From an uncultured Bacilli bacterium (GTDB lineage Bacteria > Bacillota_I > Bacilli_A > RFN20 > CAG-826), in assembly GCA_944350425.1 (NCBI GenBank), contig CALVOX010000006.1, positions 1 through 64,000 on the forward strand: a stretch of 64,000 bases of DNA. Direction: 5' to 3'. Both the position numbers and the translations under genes were made by a program. Within the stretch, counting starts at the first letter, position 1. Every line of letters starts with the position of its first letter. Below, piece after piece: positions 48,805 through 59,095 of the stretch. The notes beneath the pieces were generated by a model that had not been told where the DNA came from, searched no databases, and was given only the letters and a program-made list of their open reading frames with translations.

Positions 48805-49494
48805 TTATAATTTACAATTAAATAAGGAATTATTCGACCAATTTATCTCCTTAAGACCATGTTCTTTTAAATACTCATTTGTTCTTACAAAGATATTAGT
48901 ATTAAAGAATCCACCTTTATTAGCTCCTAAAGGTGAAGGATGAGGTGCTTCGATAATTAATCTATTCTTATTCGCAATATATTTTTCATATCCTTTAGCT
49001 TTATTACCAAGAAGAATAAAAACAATGTTATTATCAACTTTATCGATATATTCCATTATATCTTTAAATAATAACTTATATTCTTTAATATCATGACTTA
49101 AAGGTTCTTTTTCTCTTACACTTAATATCGGATTAATTAAAAATACTCCTTGTTTTGCTAAATAAGTTAGATCACCATCATTAAAATTCATATATAAAGA
49201 ATTATTAAATTCAATACATAGTTCTTTATATATATTGATTAATGATGGTGGCAATTTATGGTTATAAGGTTTAATAGAAAAAGCAAGTCCCATAGCTTGA
49301 TCTTTATTAAAGTATGGGTCTTGCCCAATAATAACTACTTTTATTTTATTAATATCACATAATTTAAAAGCATTTAATAAATCTTTTCTTTCAGGATAAA
49401 TTACATAATTAGAATATTCTTTATCTAAAAATGCTTTTAAAGAAATAAAATAATCTTTAGTTTTTATATAATTAAAAAATTCTTCCCGGCTCAT
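48805..49494 (-). CDS. ung: Uracil-DNA glycosylase, family 1
   Basis: It removes uracil from DNA to start base excision repair. The water-activating Asp59 lies in VVIIGQDPYF and the C-terminal HPSPLGANKGGF loop is intact. The length of 229 aa is standard. There is no ribosome site; TATAAT (49505-49510) ends 10 nt before the ATG, so the mRNA is probably leaderless. It is divergent from the peroxidase gene. Confidence 0.96.
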   Translation of the reverse strand: MSREEFFNYIKTKDYFISLKAFLDKEYSNYVIYPERKDLLNAFKLCDINKIKVVIIGQDPYFNKDQAMGLAFSIKPYNHKLPPSLINIYKELCIEFNNSLYMNFNDGDLTYLAKQGVFLINPILSVREKEPLSHDIKEYKLLFKDIMEYIDKVDNNIVFILLGNKAKGYEKYIANKNRLIIEAPHPSPLGANKGGFFNTNIFVRTNEYLKEHGLKEINWSNNSLFNCKL

Positions 49495-49504
49495 ATTAAG
49501 TTAA

Positions 49505-49510
49505 ATTATA
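49505..49510 (-). promoter_or_regulatory. -10 box directly before ung
   Basis: TATAAT on the minus strand, 10 nt before the ung start codon, consistent with a leaderless transcript. Confidence 0.45.
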
Positions 49511-49609
49511 CCTTACTTATTATTTATAAGCATATTAATAAATATTAGTTACAAATAATGATAAAATAAAATAGTTAAAGAATTAATTTAACTTAAGGAG
49601 AATATAAAC

Positions 49610-50155
49610 ATGAATATATATGATTTCAAAGTATTAGATAAAAATAATAAGGAAGTAAGTTTAAGTGAATTTAAAGGTAAAACATTATTAATTTTTAATA
49701 GTGCGACTCATTGTGGATTTACTCCTACTTTAGATGAATTAGAAAAGTTATATGAAAAATATCATTCTAAAGGTTTAGAACTTTTAGAATTTCCATGTAA
49801 CCAATTTAAAGAACAAGCTCCTGAATCAATTGGTGAAATTGATCATATTTGTTCGTTAAAGTTTAATACTAAATATCTTAGATTTAATAAAGTCGATGTT
49901 AATGGTGAAAATGCTTCCCCTTTATTTAAATATTTAGAAGAAAATACTACTTTTGAAGGCTTTGATCCTAAACATGAACTTACACCAATATTAAATGATT
50001 TAATGAAAGAAATGGGAAACGATAAAGATAAACATTCAATTAAATGGAACTTTACTAAATTCTTAATTTCAAAAGAAGGTAATATCTTTAAAAGATATGA
50101 ACCAACTACTCCTATTTCAGAAATCGATAAAGATTTAGATGAATTATTAAAATAA
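49610..50155 (+). CDS. Glutathione peroxidase-family thiol peroxidase
   Basis: It reduces hydrogen peroxide or lipid peroxides, in bacteria usually with thioredoxin. Cys35 in SATHCGFTP is the peroxidatic residue; FPCNQF supplies the conserved Gln65, and IKWNFTKFLI contains the Trp. There is no selenocysteine. At 181 aa it is slightly longer than the 157-160 aa norm because of an inserted segment around 115-135. AAGGAG precedes the ATG. A strong terminator follows. Confidence 0.93.
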   Translation: MNIYDFKVLDKNNKEVSLSEFKGKTLLIFNSATHCGFTPTLDELEKLYEKYHSKGLELLEFPCNQFKEQAPESIGEIDHICSLKFNTKYLRFNKVDVNGENASPLFKYLEENTTFEGFDPKHELTPILNDLMKEMGNDKDKHSIKWNFTKFLISKEGNIFKRYEPTTPISEIDKDLDELLK

Positions 50156-50180
50156 TATAGATTAAATTAAGTAAATCCTT

Positions 50181-50219
50181 ACAACTACATATTTCTACTT
50201 AATATGTAGTTGTTTTTTT
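50181..50219 (+). terminator. Terminator after the peroxidase gene
   Basis: Perfect 12-bp arms ACAACTACATAT (50181-50192) and complement (50202-50213), followed by seven T. Confidence 0.9.
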
Positions 50220-50225
50220 ATTATC

Positions 50226-50900
50226 CTAAATAGATGAAATAGGGATAGCATAAATTTTATCATCAATTGTATAGATTGAACTAGTATTACAAATAACGAA
50301 AGAATTTCCTAATTCATAATTAGAATTAGAAAGTCTAGCAAAACTTTTTTCATCTTTTTTAGAATAATCATAGCCTGATTTACATTCAATAAGATTTAAA
50401 ACACCTCCATCTAAAATAACTAAATCAATTTCGTTTTGATTTTTATCTCTATAGTAATAAAAATTCTCAACTATGCCATTATTTTTATATGATTTACGTA
50501 ATTCATTAACAATATAAGTTTCAACAAATCTTCCTTTAAAAAATGAATGACTAAGAATTTGATCATTAGTAATTCTAGCAAGGTAACAAGCAAGTCCTGT
50601 ATCATTAAAATAAATTTTAGGTCTTCTAACTATTCTTTTTATTACTGAAACTTCATTATATGGTCTTAATAAATAAATAATGTTACTAGCAAGTAAAATA
50701 TTTAACCAACTTTTTATAGTTTCAAAATCAACTTCCACTAATTTAGCAATCTTTTCATAAACTAGTTCTTCGCCAGTAAAAGCAGCTAATATTTCCATAC
50801 ATAAAGTTGTTTTTCCAACTTGCCTAGTACCAGTAATCAAAGTAATTGGTTTAAATTTTAAGCTTTTTAGTACTTCTTTTTTAATCGTTCTATTAATCAT
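50226..50900 (-). pseudogene. AAA_14/DUF4143 ATPase with a large in-frame internal deletion (224 aa)
   Basis: Walker A (TGTRQVGKTT) is present, but within about 12 residues the sequence jumps from MEILAAFTG to the late DUF4143 part (YEKIAKLVEVDFETIKSWLN). Walker B and the lid region, roughly 190 residues in intact relatives, are missing. The C-terminal core with NEIDLVIL and LNLIECKSG remains. With no Walker B it cannot be a working ATPase. It could be a pseudogene or a small protein that keeps the DUF4143 nuclease-like half. The stop is TAG. Confidence 0.8.
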
Positions 50901-51150
50901 ATTATCACCATTGATATTATACTTTAGAAAAATCCCGAGTCTAACTCGCGATTTTACTTAAAACGAAATTTTCAAGGTATGATTTAGCCTCTTAAAAAAG
51001 CTTTACAGACGAAAATTAATTTAAAAGTTTCCGCGTGTTACCGTAAAATATCGACTATTATCAATTAAAGTATATTAAATAAACAATTTATTGATAATTT
51101 AATCATAGAAGACTATGATATTTAACCGTTAGACTAAACGAGGTAAATTT

Positions 51151-52452
51151 ATGATTGCCACTTATGTAATTAGTGCACTTACGATTATTGCAATGACTCT
51201 ATCTTTCTTCCTTTTCCCTAGAATAAAGATTAGAAGCAAGAAAATAGATACTTATTGGTTAATTACATTACTAGGGGCAATCTTAATATTATTAACTCAT
51301 ATTTCTACTGATGGAGATATTTTAAAATTATTTATCGAAAATAACTCCACTAATCCATTTAAAATCATAGTTTTATTTTTATCTTTAACATTTATATCTA
51401 AATTCTTAGATAGTGTTGGGTTATTTGACTATTTAGCAACTAGAGTTGGCCGAATTGGAAATGGTAATCAATTTATTTTATTTACTGTTTTCTACTTTTT
51501 AATATCTTTTCTTACAATTTTAACAAATAACGACATAATAATTATTGTCACACCAATTATTATTTATTTTGCTAGAGCATGTAAAACTAAGGCTTTACCT
51601 TATTTAATGATGGTATGTTTTGTTTTAAATACATTATCTACAACATTTTTAACTACAAATGTTTCTAATTTATATTTAGGATCATTCTTTGATATAACTT
51701 ATTTTGATTATTTAAAGAAATTAACACCTGTTTCTTTAATTTTAATGCTAGTTTTATATGTAATTTTAATTTTAGTATTTTATAAAGATTTAAAAATAAA
51801 AATAGATACTAATGTTGAAAAGAAACCTATTAAAAATAAATTCTTACTTATAGTAGGTTTAACTTCTTTAGCTTTAACAACAATTCTTTTAATTCTTTCA
51901 AGCTTTATAAATATTGAAATGTATATAATTACTCTAGTTTTTGCTTTACTAGATTTAATTATTGCAATAATTTATACATTTTCATTTAAAAAAGAAAAAG
52001 AATACTTTATTAAACCTTTAAAGTCACTACCTTATGAATTTATTCCATTTTTAGTTTCAATGTTTATTATTATTTCTTCTTTAAATGAAACTCCACTTCT
52101 TTCAAGCGTTTCTTCTTTAATTGAATCAACAAATAATCCTACTTTAGAAACATATATTTATGGTATTTCTAGTGCTTTAGCAGCAAATTTAGTAAATAAT
52201 GTTCCTATGTCACTTCTTTATGGAGATATATTAAACTATTCATCAATTATTGATTTAAATAGTGTCTATGCAACTATTCTTTCTTCTAATCTATGTGCTT
52301 TAATTACACCTTGTGGAGCATTATCATCTTTAATGTTTATTCGAATTTGTAAGGAAAATAACGAAAAAATATCATATTTGACTTATTTTAAATATGCTCC
52401 AATAGGTTTAATTTTACTTGTTATTGGTATAAGTTTAATCTTCTTATTTTAA
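51151..52452 (+). CDS. ArsB/NhaD-superfamily ion transporter
   Basis: A 433-aa membrane protein with 11-12 helices. FLTILTNNDIIIIVTPIIIY and SALAANLVNNVPMSLLYG are the two inverted re-entrant signature regions of the ArsB/NhaD (ion transporter) superfamily. The substrate could be arsenite, sodium or an organic anion; no arsenic genes are adjacent. ACGAGG precedes ATG 51151. The 250-bp region upstream shows no strong promoter by eye. Confidence 0.82.
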   Translation: MIATYVISALTIIAMTLSFFLFPRIKIRSKKIDTYWLITLLGAILILLTHISTDGDILKLFIENNSTNPFKIIVLFLSLTFISKFLDSVGLFDYLATRVGRIGNGNQFILFTVFYFLISFLTILTNNDIIIIVTPIIIYFARACKTKALPYLMMVCFVLNTLSTTFLTTNVSNLYLGSFFDITYFDYLKKLTPVSLILMLVLYVILILVFYKDLKIKIDTNVEKKPIKNKFLLIVGLTSLALTTILLILSSFINIEMYIITLVFALLDLIIAIIYTFSFKKEKEYFIKPLKSLPYEFIPFLVSMFIIISSLNETPLLSSVSSLIESTNNPTLETYIYGISSALAANLVNNVPMSLLYGDILNYSSIIDLNSVYATILSSNLCALITPCGALSSLMFIRICKENNEKISYLTYFKYAPIGLILLVIGISLIFLF

Positions 52453-53391
52453 TTAAATTGAACTAAGAACATAACTTAATTTAGTGTCTGTTTTAATAAC
52501 AAAATGTGTATCAGCCTTTATAAAATAAGACTTAAATTTAGATACTTTTTTATCATTTATAAACCCTTCTCCATCAATAATTGTTGCTAAAACAAAAGAA
52601 TTTGAATAAAGATACTCTTTTGATTCATCTTTATTTAAGTTTGATAAAATAACATTAAAATATTTAGTTGTTATTTCATCATTACTTGTTAAATCAATTG
52701 AACTAATATCTAATTTATTAAAATTTATAACATCTAATGCTTTAGTTAAATGTAATTCTCTTTTTTTACCGTTTTTATCAACTCTATTAAAGTCATAAAT
52801 TCGATATGTTAAAAAAGAAGATTCTTGTATTTCAAGTAAAGTAATACCTTTACCAATAGCATGAATTGTTCCAGGTTTTGCTAAAAATATATCATCTTTT
52901 TTAACATAAACTTTATTTAAATTATCTAATAAAGTATTGTTATTAACTGAACTTAAAAATTCTTCTTTAGTTAAATCTTTATTTAACCCTAAATATAAAT
53001 AAGAATTAGGATTAGAATCTAAAATAATCCACATTTCTTCTTTACCTAAAGAATTTTCATGTTTTAAAGCATAATCATCACTTGGATGAACTTGAATAGA
53101 TAAAGAATCATTTGAATCTATTAATTTAATTAAAAGAGGGAAAAATATCTTATTATTAAATTTAAAGTTATTTATATTTTTCCCTAAATCTAAAGAAATA
53201 ACTTCATTTCTAAGTTCTACTTCTTTACCTTCTTTATTTATAAATTTAGAAGGTCCTTCATCTAAAAAAGATAACTCCCAAGATTCACTTATTTTTTCAT
53301 ATTTATTATCTAAATCTTTATATTTTTTAAGTTTAAATCCACCCCAAAGATATTCTTTAATTGATGGGATTAATTCAATTATTTCTTCCAT
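52453..53391 (-). CDS. manA: Mannose-6-phosphate isomerase, class I
   Basis: A zinc enzyme interconverting mannose 6-phosphate and fructose 6-phosphate. QVHPSDDYALKHE carries the Gln and His metal ligands, KEEMW the Glu, and KPGTIHAIGKGITLLEIQ the last His. The length of 312 aa is typical of the short Bacillota form. It is the last gene of the transporter operon, 14 nt after the phosphomutase gene, linking imported sugar to glycolysis. Confidence 0.95.
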   Translation of the reverse strand: MEEIIELIPSIKEYLWGGFKLKKYKDLDNKYEKISESWELSFLDEGPSKFINKEGKEVELRNEVISLDLGKNINNFKFNNKIFFPLLIKLIDSNDSLSIQVHPSDDYALKHENSLGKEEMWIILDSNPNSYLYLGLNKDLTKEEFLSSVNNNTLLDNLNKVYVKKDDIFLAKPGTIHAIGKGITLLEIQESSFLTYRIYDFNRVDKNGKKRELHLTKALDVINFNKLDISSIDLTSNDEITTKYFNVILSNLNKDESKEYLYSNSFVLATIIDGEGFINDKKVSKFKSYFIKADTHFVIKTDTKLSYVLSSI

Positions 53392-53405
53392 ATTTTATAC
53401 CTAAT

Positions 53406-55169
53406 TTATTTAATTATTACGTTAAATAATTCTTTAAATTTGTTAATTAAATTATTAGATTCTTCCTCACTTTTTGAACTTACTTCAATGTAACATTTAA
53501 GTTTAGGTTCAGTTCCACTAGGTCTAATCATAAATCTGGTATTATTTTTAAAATTAATAATTAATACATCGGATTTAGGTAAACTAAGATCTTTAATTTC
53601 GTTATTAATATTAATTTCTTTCGATAATAAATAATCTTCTTTAGATTTAACTTCTTCTTTTAATAAGTTAGATAACTCATTTAAATTTAATTCTCTAAGA
53701 TTATTCATTATCTTTTTCATCTTATTCATTCCATCTTCTCCTAAGAAATTATGAGTAAGTAAGATGTTTTTATAGTAACCATATTCTTTATAAATTAAAT
53801 CTAACTTATCAACTAAATCTAAACCTAGTTCTTTATAAAAATAAGTCATTTCACTAATTAAAATAGAAGCATTTATACTATCTTTATCTCTAATATCAGT
53901 GTTAGTTAAATATCCATAAGATTCTTCAAAACCTATTAAATACGAATCTAACTTATTATTTAATTCTAAGTTATTTATTTCTTCTCCAATAAACTTAAAA
54001 CCAGTTAATACTGTTTTAAGTTTAATGTTATATTTAAAACATATCTTATCTACTAACGAAGTAGAAACAATACTTCTAACTACTATTTTATCTTTAAAAT
54101 AAGATATATCTTTATGTAAGTAATTCAAGTTATATTCAATAATAAAGTTTAATAGTAATAATGCTATTTCATTACCACTAGGAAGATAGATCTTATTTTC
54201 TTTAGTTTTAATAACTACTCCACATCTATCTGCATCTGGATCTGTTGCAATAAGGATACTAGCATCAAACTTATTTAAGTAAGATATACCTAAACTTAAT
54301 GCTTCTTTTAGTTCAGGATTAGGTTTAGGACAAGTAGTAAAATTAGGATCACTTTCTTCTTGTTCTTTTACGATAATAATATTATTAAATCCATCTTCTT
54401 TTAAGGCTTTTGGAACATATTTTCTTCCTGTACCATTTAATGGTGTATAAATTATTTTTAGTTCATCTTTATTACATTTATCTTTTAAAATAGAAGAATT
54501 AAGATTAGATTTAATAAATTCTTCACTTATATCATCATCAACATATGTAATTAAAGAGTTATTGATGTAGTTTTTAGATGTATGTTTTTTAAAATCTAAA
54601 AATGTATCTACTTCATTTATTTTTTTAATTATTTCACTAGCTTCATTTAATGTTATTTGATAAGCATTTTCATTATATACTTTATAACCATTATATTCTC
54701 TAGGATTATGAGAAGCAGTAATCATTACTCCGGCTTTTGCTCTAAGTCTTCTTATAGCAAAAGAAACAAGTGGAGTAGGTGAAATCTCTTTAAATAAATA
54801 TACTTTTATTTTATTAGAGGCAAAAACTCTAGCACTTACTTCACTAAATTCTTTAGAATTAAACCTTGAATCATATCCAATAACTACTTTAATATCATCT
54901 TTATTATCTTTAAATTTCTCTAATAAATATAAAGCTAAACCTTCACTTGCTCTATAGATATTATAAACATTAAGTCTAGAAGAACCTAAATCCATTATTC
55001 CTCTAAGTCCTCCTGTTCCAAAACTTAAATCTTTATAAAATAAATCATTAATCTTAGATTCATCTTTAATACTTTTTAGTTTTAAATAATCTTCGTTATT
55101 AATATCTTTTAATGATTTTAACCAATATTCATATCTATCTCTAGTTTCTTTTTCCATATGTTTTACCAT
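53406..55169 (-). CDS. Phosphoglucomutase/phosphomannomutase
   Basis: It moves phosphate between C1 and C6 of glucose or mannose. The phosphoserine is Ser153 in TASHNPREYNG, the metal loop is DPDADRCG near 311, the sugar loop is GFEESYGY and the phosphate-binding loop is RPSGTEPKLK. The length of 587 aa matches PgcA-type enzymes. ATG 55167 is used; an ATG four codons later is equally plausible. A 15-bp hairpin separates it from the ABC ATPase gene upstream. Confidence 0.95.
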   Translation of the reverse strand: MVKHMEKETRDRYEYWLKSLKDINNEDYLKLKSIKDESKINDLFYKDLSFGTGGLRGIMDLGSSRLNVYNIYRASEGLALYLLEKFKDNKDDIKVVIGYDSRFNSKEFSEVSARVFASNKIKVYLFKEISPTPLVSFAIRRLRAKAGVMITASHNPREYNGYKVYNENAYQITLNEASEIIKKINEVDTFLDFKKHTSKNYINNSLITYVDDDISEEFIKSNLNSSILKDKCNKDELKIIYTPLNGTGRKYVPKALKEDGFNNIIIVKEQEESDPNFTTCPKPNPELKEALSLGISYLNKFDASILIATDPDADRCGVVIKTKENKIYLPSGNEIALLLLNFIIEYNLNYLHKDISYFKDKIVVRSIVSTSLVDKICFKYNIKLKTVLTGFKFIGEEINNLELNNKLDSYLIGFEESYGYLTNTDIRDKDSINASILISEMTYFYKELGLDLVDKLDLIYKEYGYYKNILLTHNFLGEDGMNKMKKIMNNLRELNLNELSNLLKEEVKSKEDYLLSKEININNEIKDLSLPKSDVLIINFKNNTRFMIRPSGTEPKLKCYIEVSSKSEEESNNLINKFKELFNVIIK

Positions 55170-55175
55170 AATTTT

Positions 55176-55208
55176 AAATATAGGGCATTATCATAATGCC
55201 CTATATTT
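55176..55208 (-). terminator. Hairpin between the ABC ATPase and phosphomutase genes
   Basis: Perfect 15-bp arms AAATATAGGGCATTA (55176-55190) and complement (55194-55208). The following T run is weak, so readthrough into the phosphomutase gene is likely. Confidence 0.65.
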
Positions 55209-55221
55209 ATTTAACTAAATA

Positions 55222-57237
55222 TTATTCACCTATAAACTTTAAACTACCTTGAGAAAGAAGTTTTCCACTCTTTCTATCAAATAGAAGTATTTCTTTTCCA
55301 ATAAAGTTAAACTTACAATTAGAGCCAACTTTATAATCAACACCACCAAATATAACTCCAGTTAAAATAAATTCATTTAATCTAATTTTAACTGTTGTTT
55401 CCATACCTGAAGGTAATGCATTATAAATTTCTCCATTAATTGCTCCATTATCATTTAATGAAATAAATTCTGGTCTAATTCCAATAACATATTCGTTATC
55501 TTCAATTATTCTTTCTTCATCAGAAGTAAGAGTTCCACTAACTTTAGAAATTGTGAATTTGAAATTAACATCTTTATTCCCTTTTTCAACATACTTCTTG
55601 TTTTCTTTTAAAGATTTATTCTTTTCTTCAATCTCTTTAAATTCTTCATCTCTTTCTTCTTTTAATTTAGCTAAATCTAAATCTTGAGTAGGAATAAATT
55701 CAAACTTTAATCCATCAAGCATTGTTAAGTTAATCTTCTTATCTTCTTTTTGATCAACTAAAGCTTCGATGAAGTTAATAGCAGGTGAACCAACGAAATC
55801 AGCAACAAAAATATTATTTGGTTTTTTATAAACATCAAGAGGTGCATCATATTGTTGTAAAACACCATTGTTAATCAAACAAATCTTTGTAGCTAAAGTC
55901 ATAGCTTCTAATTGGTCGTGAGTAACATAAACGAATGTTGAACCAGTTTCTAAATGAAGACGTTTAAGTTCTCCTCTCATTTCAAGTCTTAATTTAGCAT
56001 CAAGGTTAGATAATGGTTCATCCATAAATAAGACTTTTGGTCCTGGAGCTAAGGTTCTAGCAATAGCAACTCTTTGTTGTTGACCACCACTAAGTTCACT
56101 AGGATATCTTTCCATGAATTCACCAATTTTAACAACACGAGAGACATGTCTAACTTTAAGATCGATTTCTTCATCGCTTAATTTTCTATATTTCAATAAG
56201 TGAACTTTTTTGCCATCCCAGTTCTTGTTATCAAAATCGATTGATGGAATCTTTTCGCCTTTTTCATTAAGATGGAAATTATTATTTAAATAACCGTTTT
56301 TAACTCTTTCAAGAGCGATATTATAGTTATTTAATTCTTCTTTTGCTAATTCTACTTGTTCTTCTTCGTTTTTATCTTTAATAGATAAAGCGAAATCAAG
56401 AAGATTTTTAGCTGTTTTTTGAGAAACATTAGTTTTTCTCATGATGAGTTTTAAAGGTTTTTCGCCTTCTTTAGAAGCTAAATCTAAATAAGATAATAAT
56501 TTCTTATAATCTTTAATTACATCATAAGACAACTTTAAAGCAATATAATCTTCAGCAAGTTCTGGCTCGCTCATAACATAGCCATCTTTATTTAAGTCAA
56601 TGCCTTTTTCTTCGTATTTATGTGTAATGTTTTCCAAGGCTTTTTCTTTTTGAGCAATTTTTTCTTTTGCTAAAGTCTCAGCTTCTGAAGGTTCTTTTTC
56701 TTCTAAATGAAGATCAAAAATTTCTTTAGCAGTAAAATTAGAAACTTTAAAGTAATCAATAATTGAAATTAAAGTTCTTCTTTTATCGACTTTATCTTTC
56801 TTATCTATATTTTGTTTAACTAATTCAACAACCTTTTTTGGATTAGATAAAACTAATATATCGTTTTTAATTTTAGTAAATTCAGAATCAACAACTGGAA
56901 GGAATTCTTTTAAATTTTGTAAGCCAAATTCGATGTTCTTTTGAACAGTCATATGTGGCCAAAGAGCATAGTTTTGGAATAAGAAACCAACATGTCTTTT
57001 GCTAGCAGGAACATTAATTCCTAAATCACTATCAAAGACAGGGATACCGTTAATTAAAATTTTTCCGCTTGTTGGTGTTTCAAGTCCAGCAATCATACGT
57101 AATGTGGTTGTTTTACCACAACCAGATGGACCAAGTAATGTAATAAATGAATAATCATCAATGTGAAGATTTAAATTATCAACTGCGTAGAAATCTCCCC
57201 ATCTTTTTGTAACATTAATTAAATCAATTGTAGGCAT
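55222..57237 (-). CDS. ABC transporter ATP-binding protein (MalK/PotA type) with a ~245-residue insertion
   Basis: The ATPase of the importer. Walker A is GPSGCGKTT (36-44), Q-loop Gln88 in FLFQNYALWPHM, signature ELSGGQQQRVA (381-391), Walker B VLFMDEPLSNLDAKLR and VTHDQLEA. A regulatory TOBE domain ends the protein (IGIRPEFISL). The distance from Gln88 to LSGGQ is 294 residues against a usual 45-50. The insertion, about 111-355, is helical and charged and includes an EF-hand-like DLNKDGY (214-220). A second insertion of about 60 residues, coiled-coil-like, sits in the C-terminal domain. Oversized ATPases of this class are also known in mycoplasmas. Confidence 0.92.
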   Translation of the reverse strand: MPTIDLINVTKRWGDFYAVDNLNLHIDDYSFITLLGPSGCGKTTTLRMIAGLETPTSGKILINGIPVFDSDLGINVPASKRHVGFLFQNYALWPHMTVQKNIEFGLQNLKEFLPVVDSEFTKIKNDILVLSNPKKVVELVKQNIDKKDKVDKRRTLISIIDYFKVSNFTAKEIFDLHLEEKEPSEAETLAKEKIAQKEKALENITHKYEEKGIDLNKDGYVMSEPELAEDYIALKLSYDVIKDYKKLLSYLDLASKEGEKPLKLIMRKTNVSQKTAKNLLDFALSIKDKNEEEQVELAKEELNNYNIALERVKNGYLNNNFHLNEKGEKIPSIDFDNKNWDGKKVHLLKYRKLSDEEIDLKVRHVSRVVKIGEFMERYPSELSGGQQQRVAIARTLAPGPKVLFMDEPLSNLDAKLRLEMRGELKRLHLETGSTFVYVTHDQLEAMTLATKICLINNGVLQQYDAPLDVYKKPNNIFVADFVGSPAINFIEALVDQKEDKKINLTMLDGLKFEFIPTQDLDLAKLKEERDEEFKEIEEKNKSLKENKKYVEKGNKDVNFKFTISKVSGTLTSDEERIIEDNEYVIGIRPEFISLNDNGAINGEIYNALPSGMETTVKIRLNEFILTGVIFGGVDYKVGSNCKFNFIGKEILLFDRKSGKLLSQGSLKFIGE

Positions 57238-57239
57238 AA

Positions 57240-59066
57240 CTAACCTCCGATACCTTTATCTAAACTTGCTCCTGTAACTTTATTAATTAACCAGTTAAAG
57301 ATTAAAATTACGACAACAAGAATTAAGTTTGCACCATTTTCGAGAGCTGGAAGACCAGTTTCTTCGAGTTGGAACATAAGTGTTGTAAGAATCATTCCAG
57401 TTGGAGCGATAAATACGAACAATGAAAGTTCTCTCATGCAGCTAATAAATGGTAATAAATAGCCACTTAAGAAACTTGATTTTTGAATTGGGAAGACAAT
57501 TCTAAGCATTCTCTTCCACCAAGGAATATTTTGAATCATTGCAGCTTCTTCAATTTCACCACTAAGTTGAAGCATAGCATTTAAGCTACTTCTACTTGCA
57601 AATGGAATATATTTTAATACCCCAACGATAACACATAATAAGAATGGCATTGCATATAGCCAAGAAATATTAAGTGAAACCATGAAGAAGATAGCTGAAA
57701 TAGAAATTGAAGGTAATAAGTAAGGTAAGAATGCTAAAGCATTAACACCTTGAGCAAGGACAGATTTTCTTTTCTTAGAAACTGCATAGCCAATAAGAAG
57801 ACCAAATGTACCAGCAAATAAAGCACAAACTACTGAAAGTAAAATTGATCCGCCTAAAGCTTGCCAAATTTGAGGAGTATAGAATATACCTTTATAACCG
57901 TTTCTTAATACTTCAGTCGAAGTCCACCATTTCGTTGTAAATCCAATTGAATAGTCACCACTATTTGGTAATAATGATTCGAAAATAAACGAAACCATTG
58001 GGCCAATACAGAAGAATAAAACTAAAATCGATAAGATAACAGCAACAATCCATTTACCAACCTTGCCAAGATTATTCTTACTAACTTGTCCAGATTTACC
58101 ACTAACTGTTGTATATTGTTTTCTATTACCAGTCGAAACTTGATTAATAGTAAGAATGATTACACCAATTAAGATAAGAATGATAGATATAATTGAACCC
58201 ATGCCAGCTTGAGAGGAGAATTTTCCTCCTTGAAGCATAACTTGAAGTTCAGTCGCTAATACCTCAAAGTTAATTGGTTTTCCAAGAGTAACGGCAACTG
58301 GATAAGAAGACATTGCACTTGAGAAAACAAGTAAAACTGTTGATAAAATAGCAGGTTTTACAATTGGGATTGTAATTCTGGTAAATATTTTCCAACGAGG
58401 AATATTTAAAATAGTTGCTGCTTCTTCTAAGTTAGCATCCATATTTCTTAAGATGCCACCTATTAAAATATAAGCAAATGGTGCATAGTGTAAACCTAAA
58501 ACTAAAGAGATAGAGAAAGGCCCATAAACTAACCATTCAGGAGAAGCAAATCCAGTCAAAGCTTGAAGTTCACCAACATAGCCTGCAGTACAATTAGTTG
58601 AAATGAAGAAATTCTTCCAGAATAAGGCTAATGTCCATTGAGGCATGATGTAAGGGAAAATAAAGACTGTAGATATAAACTTTTTAAATGGCATGTTGGT
58701 TCTTGTAACTAAGAATGCAACTACTCCACCAAATATAATTGAAAAGATACATGCAAGAACTGAAACAAGTAATGAATTTCCAAGTGGTTTATAGAAATAG
58801 CCAACACTTGTATCACTTGCAAATAATTCTTTCCAGTGATATAAAGTCCAAGAACCTACTGGTAAACCAGCAGCACCAGATTCCATTAAGTGAATAGTAA
58901 ATGCATCAATAATTACATAAATCATTGGAATTAAAGTTAAAATCAATAACATTATTCCAAAGATAATAAGAATTGAATTAGCTGGAACACCAAAGAATGT
59001 TAAGCCTTTATTAACACCTTTTTTAACTTTTAGCTTGAAGGAGTTTAAATTCATTGTGTTTTCCAT
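57240..59066 (-). CDS. ABC importer permease, two fused transmembrane domains (608 aa)
   Basis: About 12 helices. Each half has its own EAA loop for ATPase contact: LEEAATILNIPRWKIFTRIT and IEEAAMIQNIPWWKRMLRIV. Fused permeases of this shape are found in the FbpB/AfuB/ThiP-like group. AAGGAG precedes the ATG. It ends 2 nt before the ATPase gene. A hairpin separates it from the binding-protein gene upstream. The stop is TAG. Confidence 0.93.
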   Translation of the reverse strand: MENTMNLNSFKLKVKKGVNKGLTFFGVPANSILIIFGIMLLILTLIPMIYVIIDAFTIHLMESGAAGLPVGSWTLYHWKELFASDTSVGYFYKPLGNSLLVSVLACIFSIIFGGVVAFLVTRTNMPFKKFISTVFIFPYIMPQWTLALFWKNFFISTNCTAGYVGELQALTGFASPEWLVYGPFSISLVLGLHYAPFAYILIGGILRNMDANLEEAATILNIPRWKIFTRITIPIVKPAILSTVLLVFSSAMSSYPVAVTLGKPINFEVLATELQVMLQGGKFSSQAGMGSIISIILILIGVIILTINQVSTGNRKQYTTVSGKSGQVSKNNLGKVGKWIVAVILSILVLFFCIGPMVSFIFESLLPNSGDYSIGFTTKWWTSTEVLRNGYKGIFYTPQIWQALGGSILLSVVCALFAGTFGLLIGYAVSKKRKSVLAQGVNALAFLPYLLPSISISAIFFMVSLNISWLYAMPFLLCVIVGVLKYIPFASRSSLNAMLQLSGEIEEAAMIQNIPWWKRMLRIVFPIQKSSFLSGYLLPFISCMRELSLFVFIAPTGMILTTLMFQLEETGLPALENGANLILVVVILIFNWLINKVTGASLDKGIGG

Positions 59067-59095
59067 TTTTTACGCTCCTTAATAATAAAAATTTC

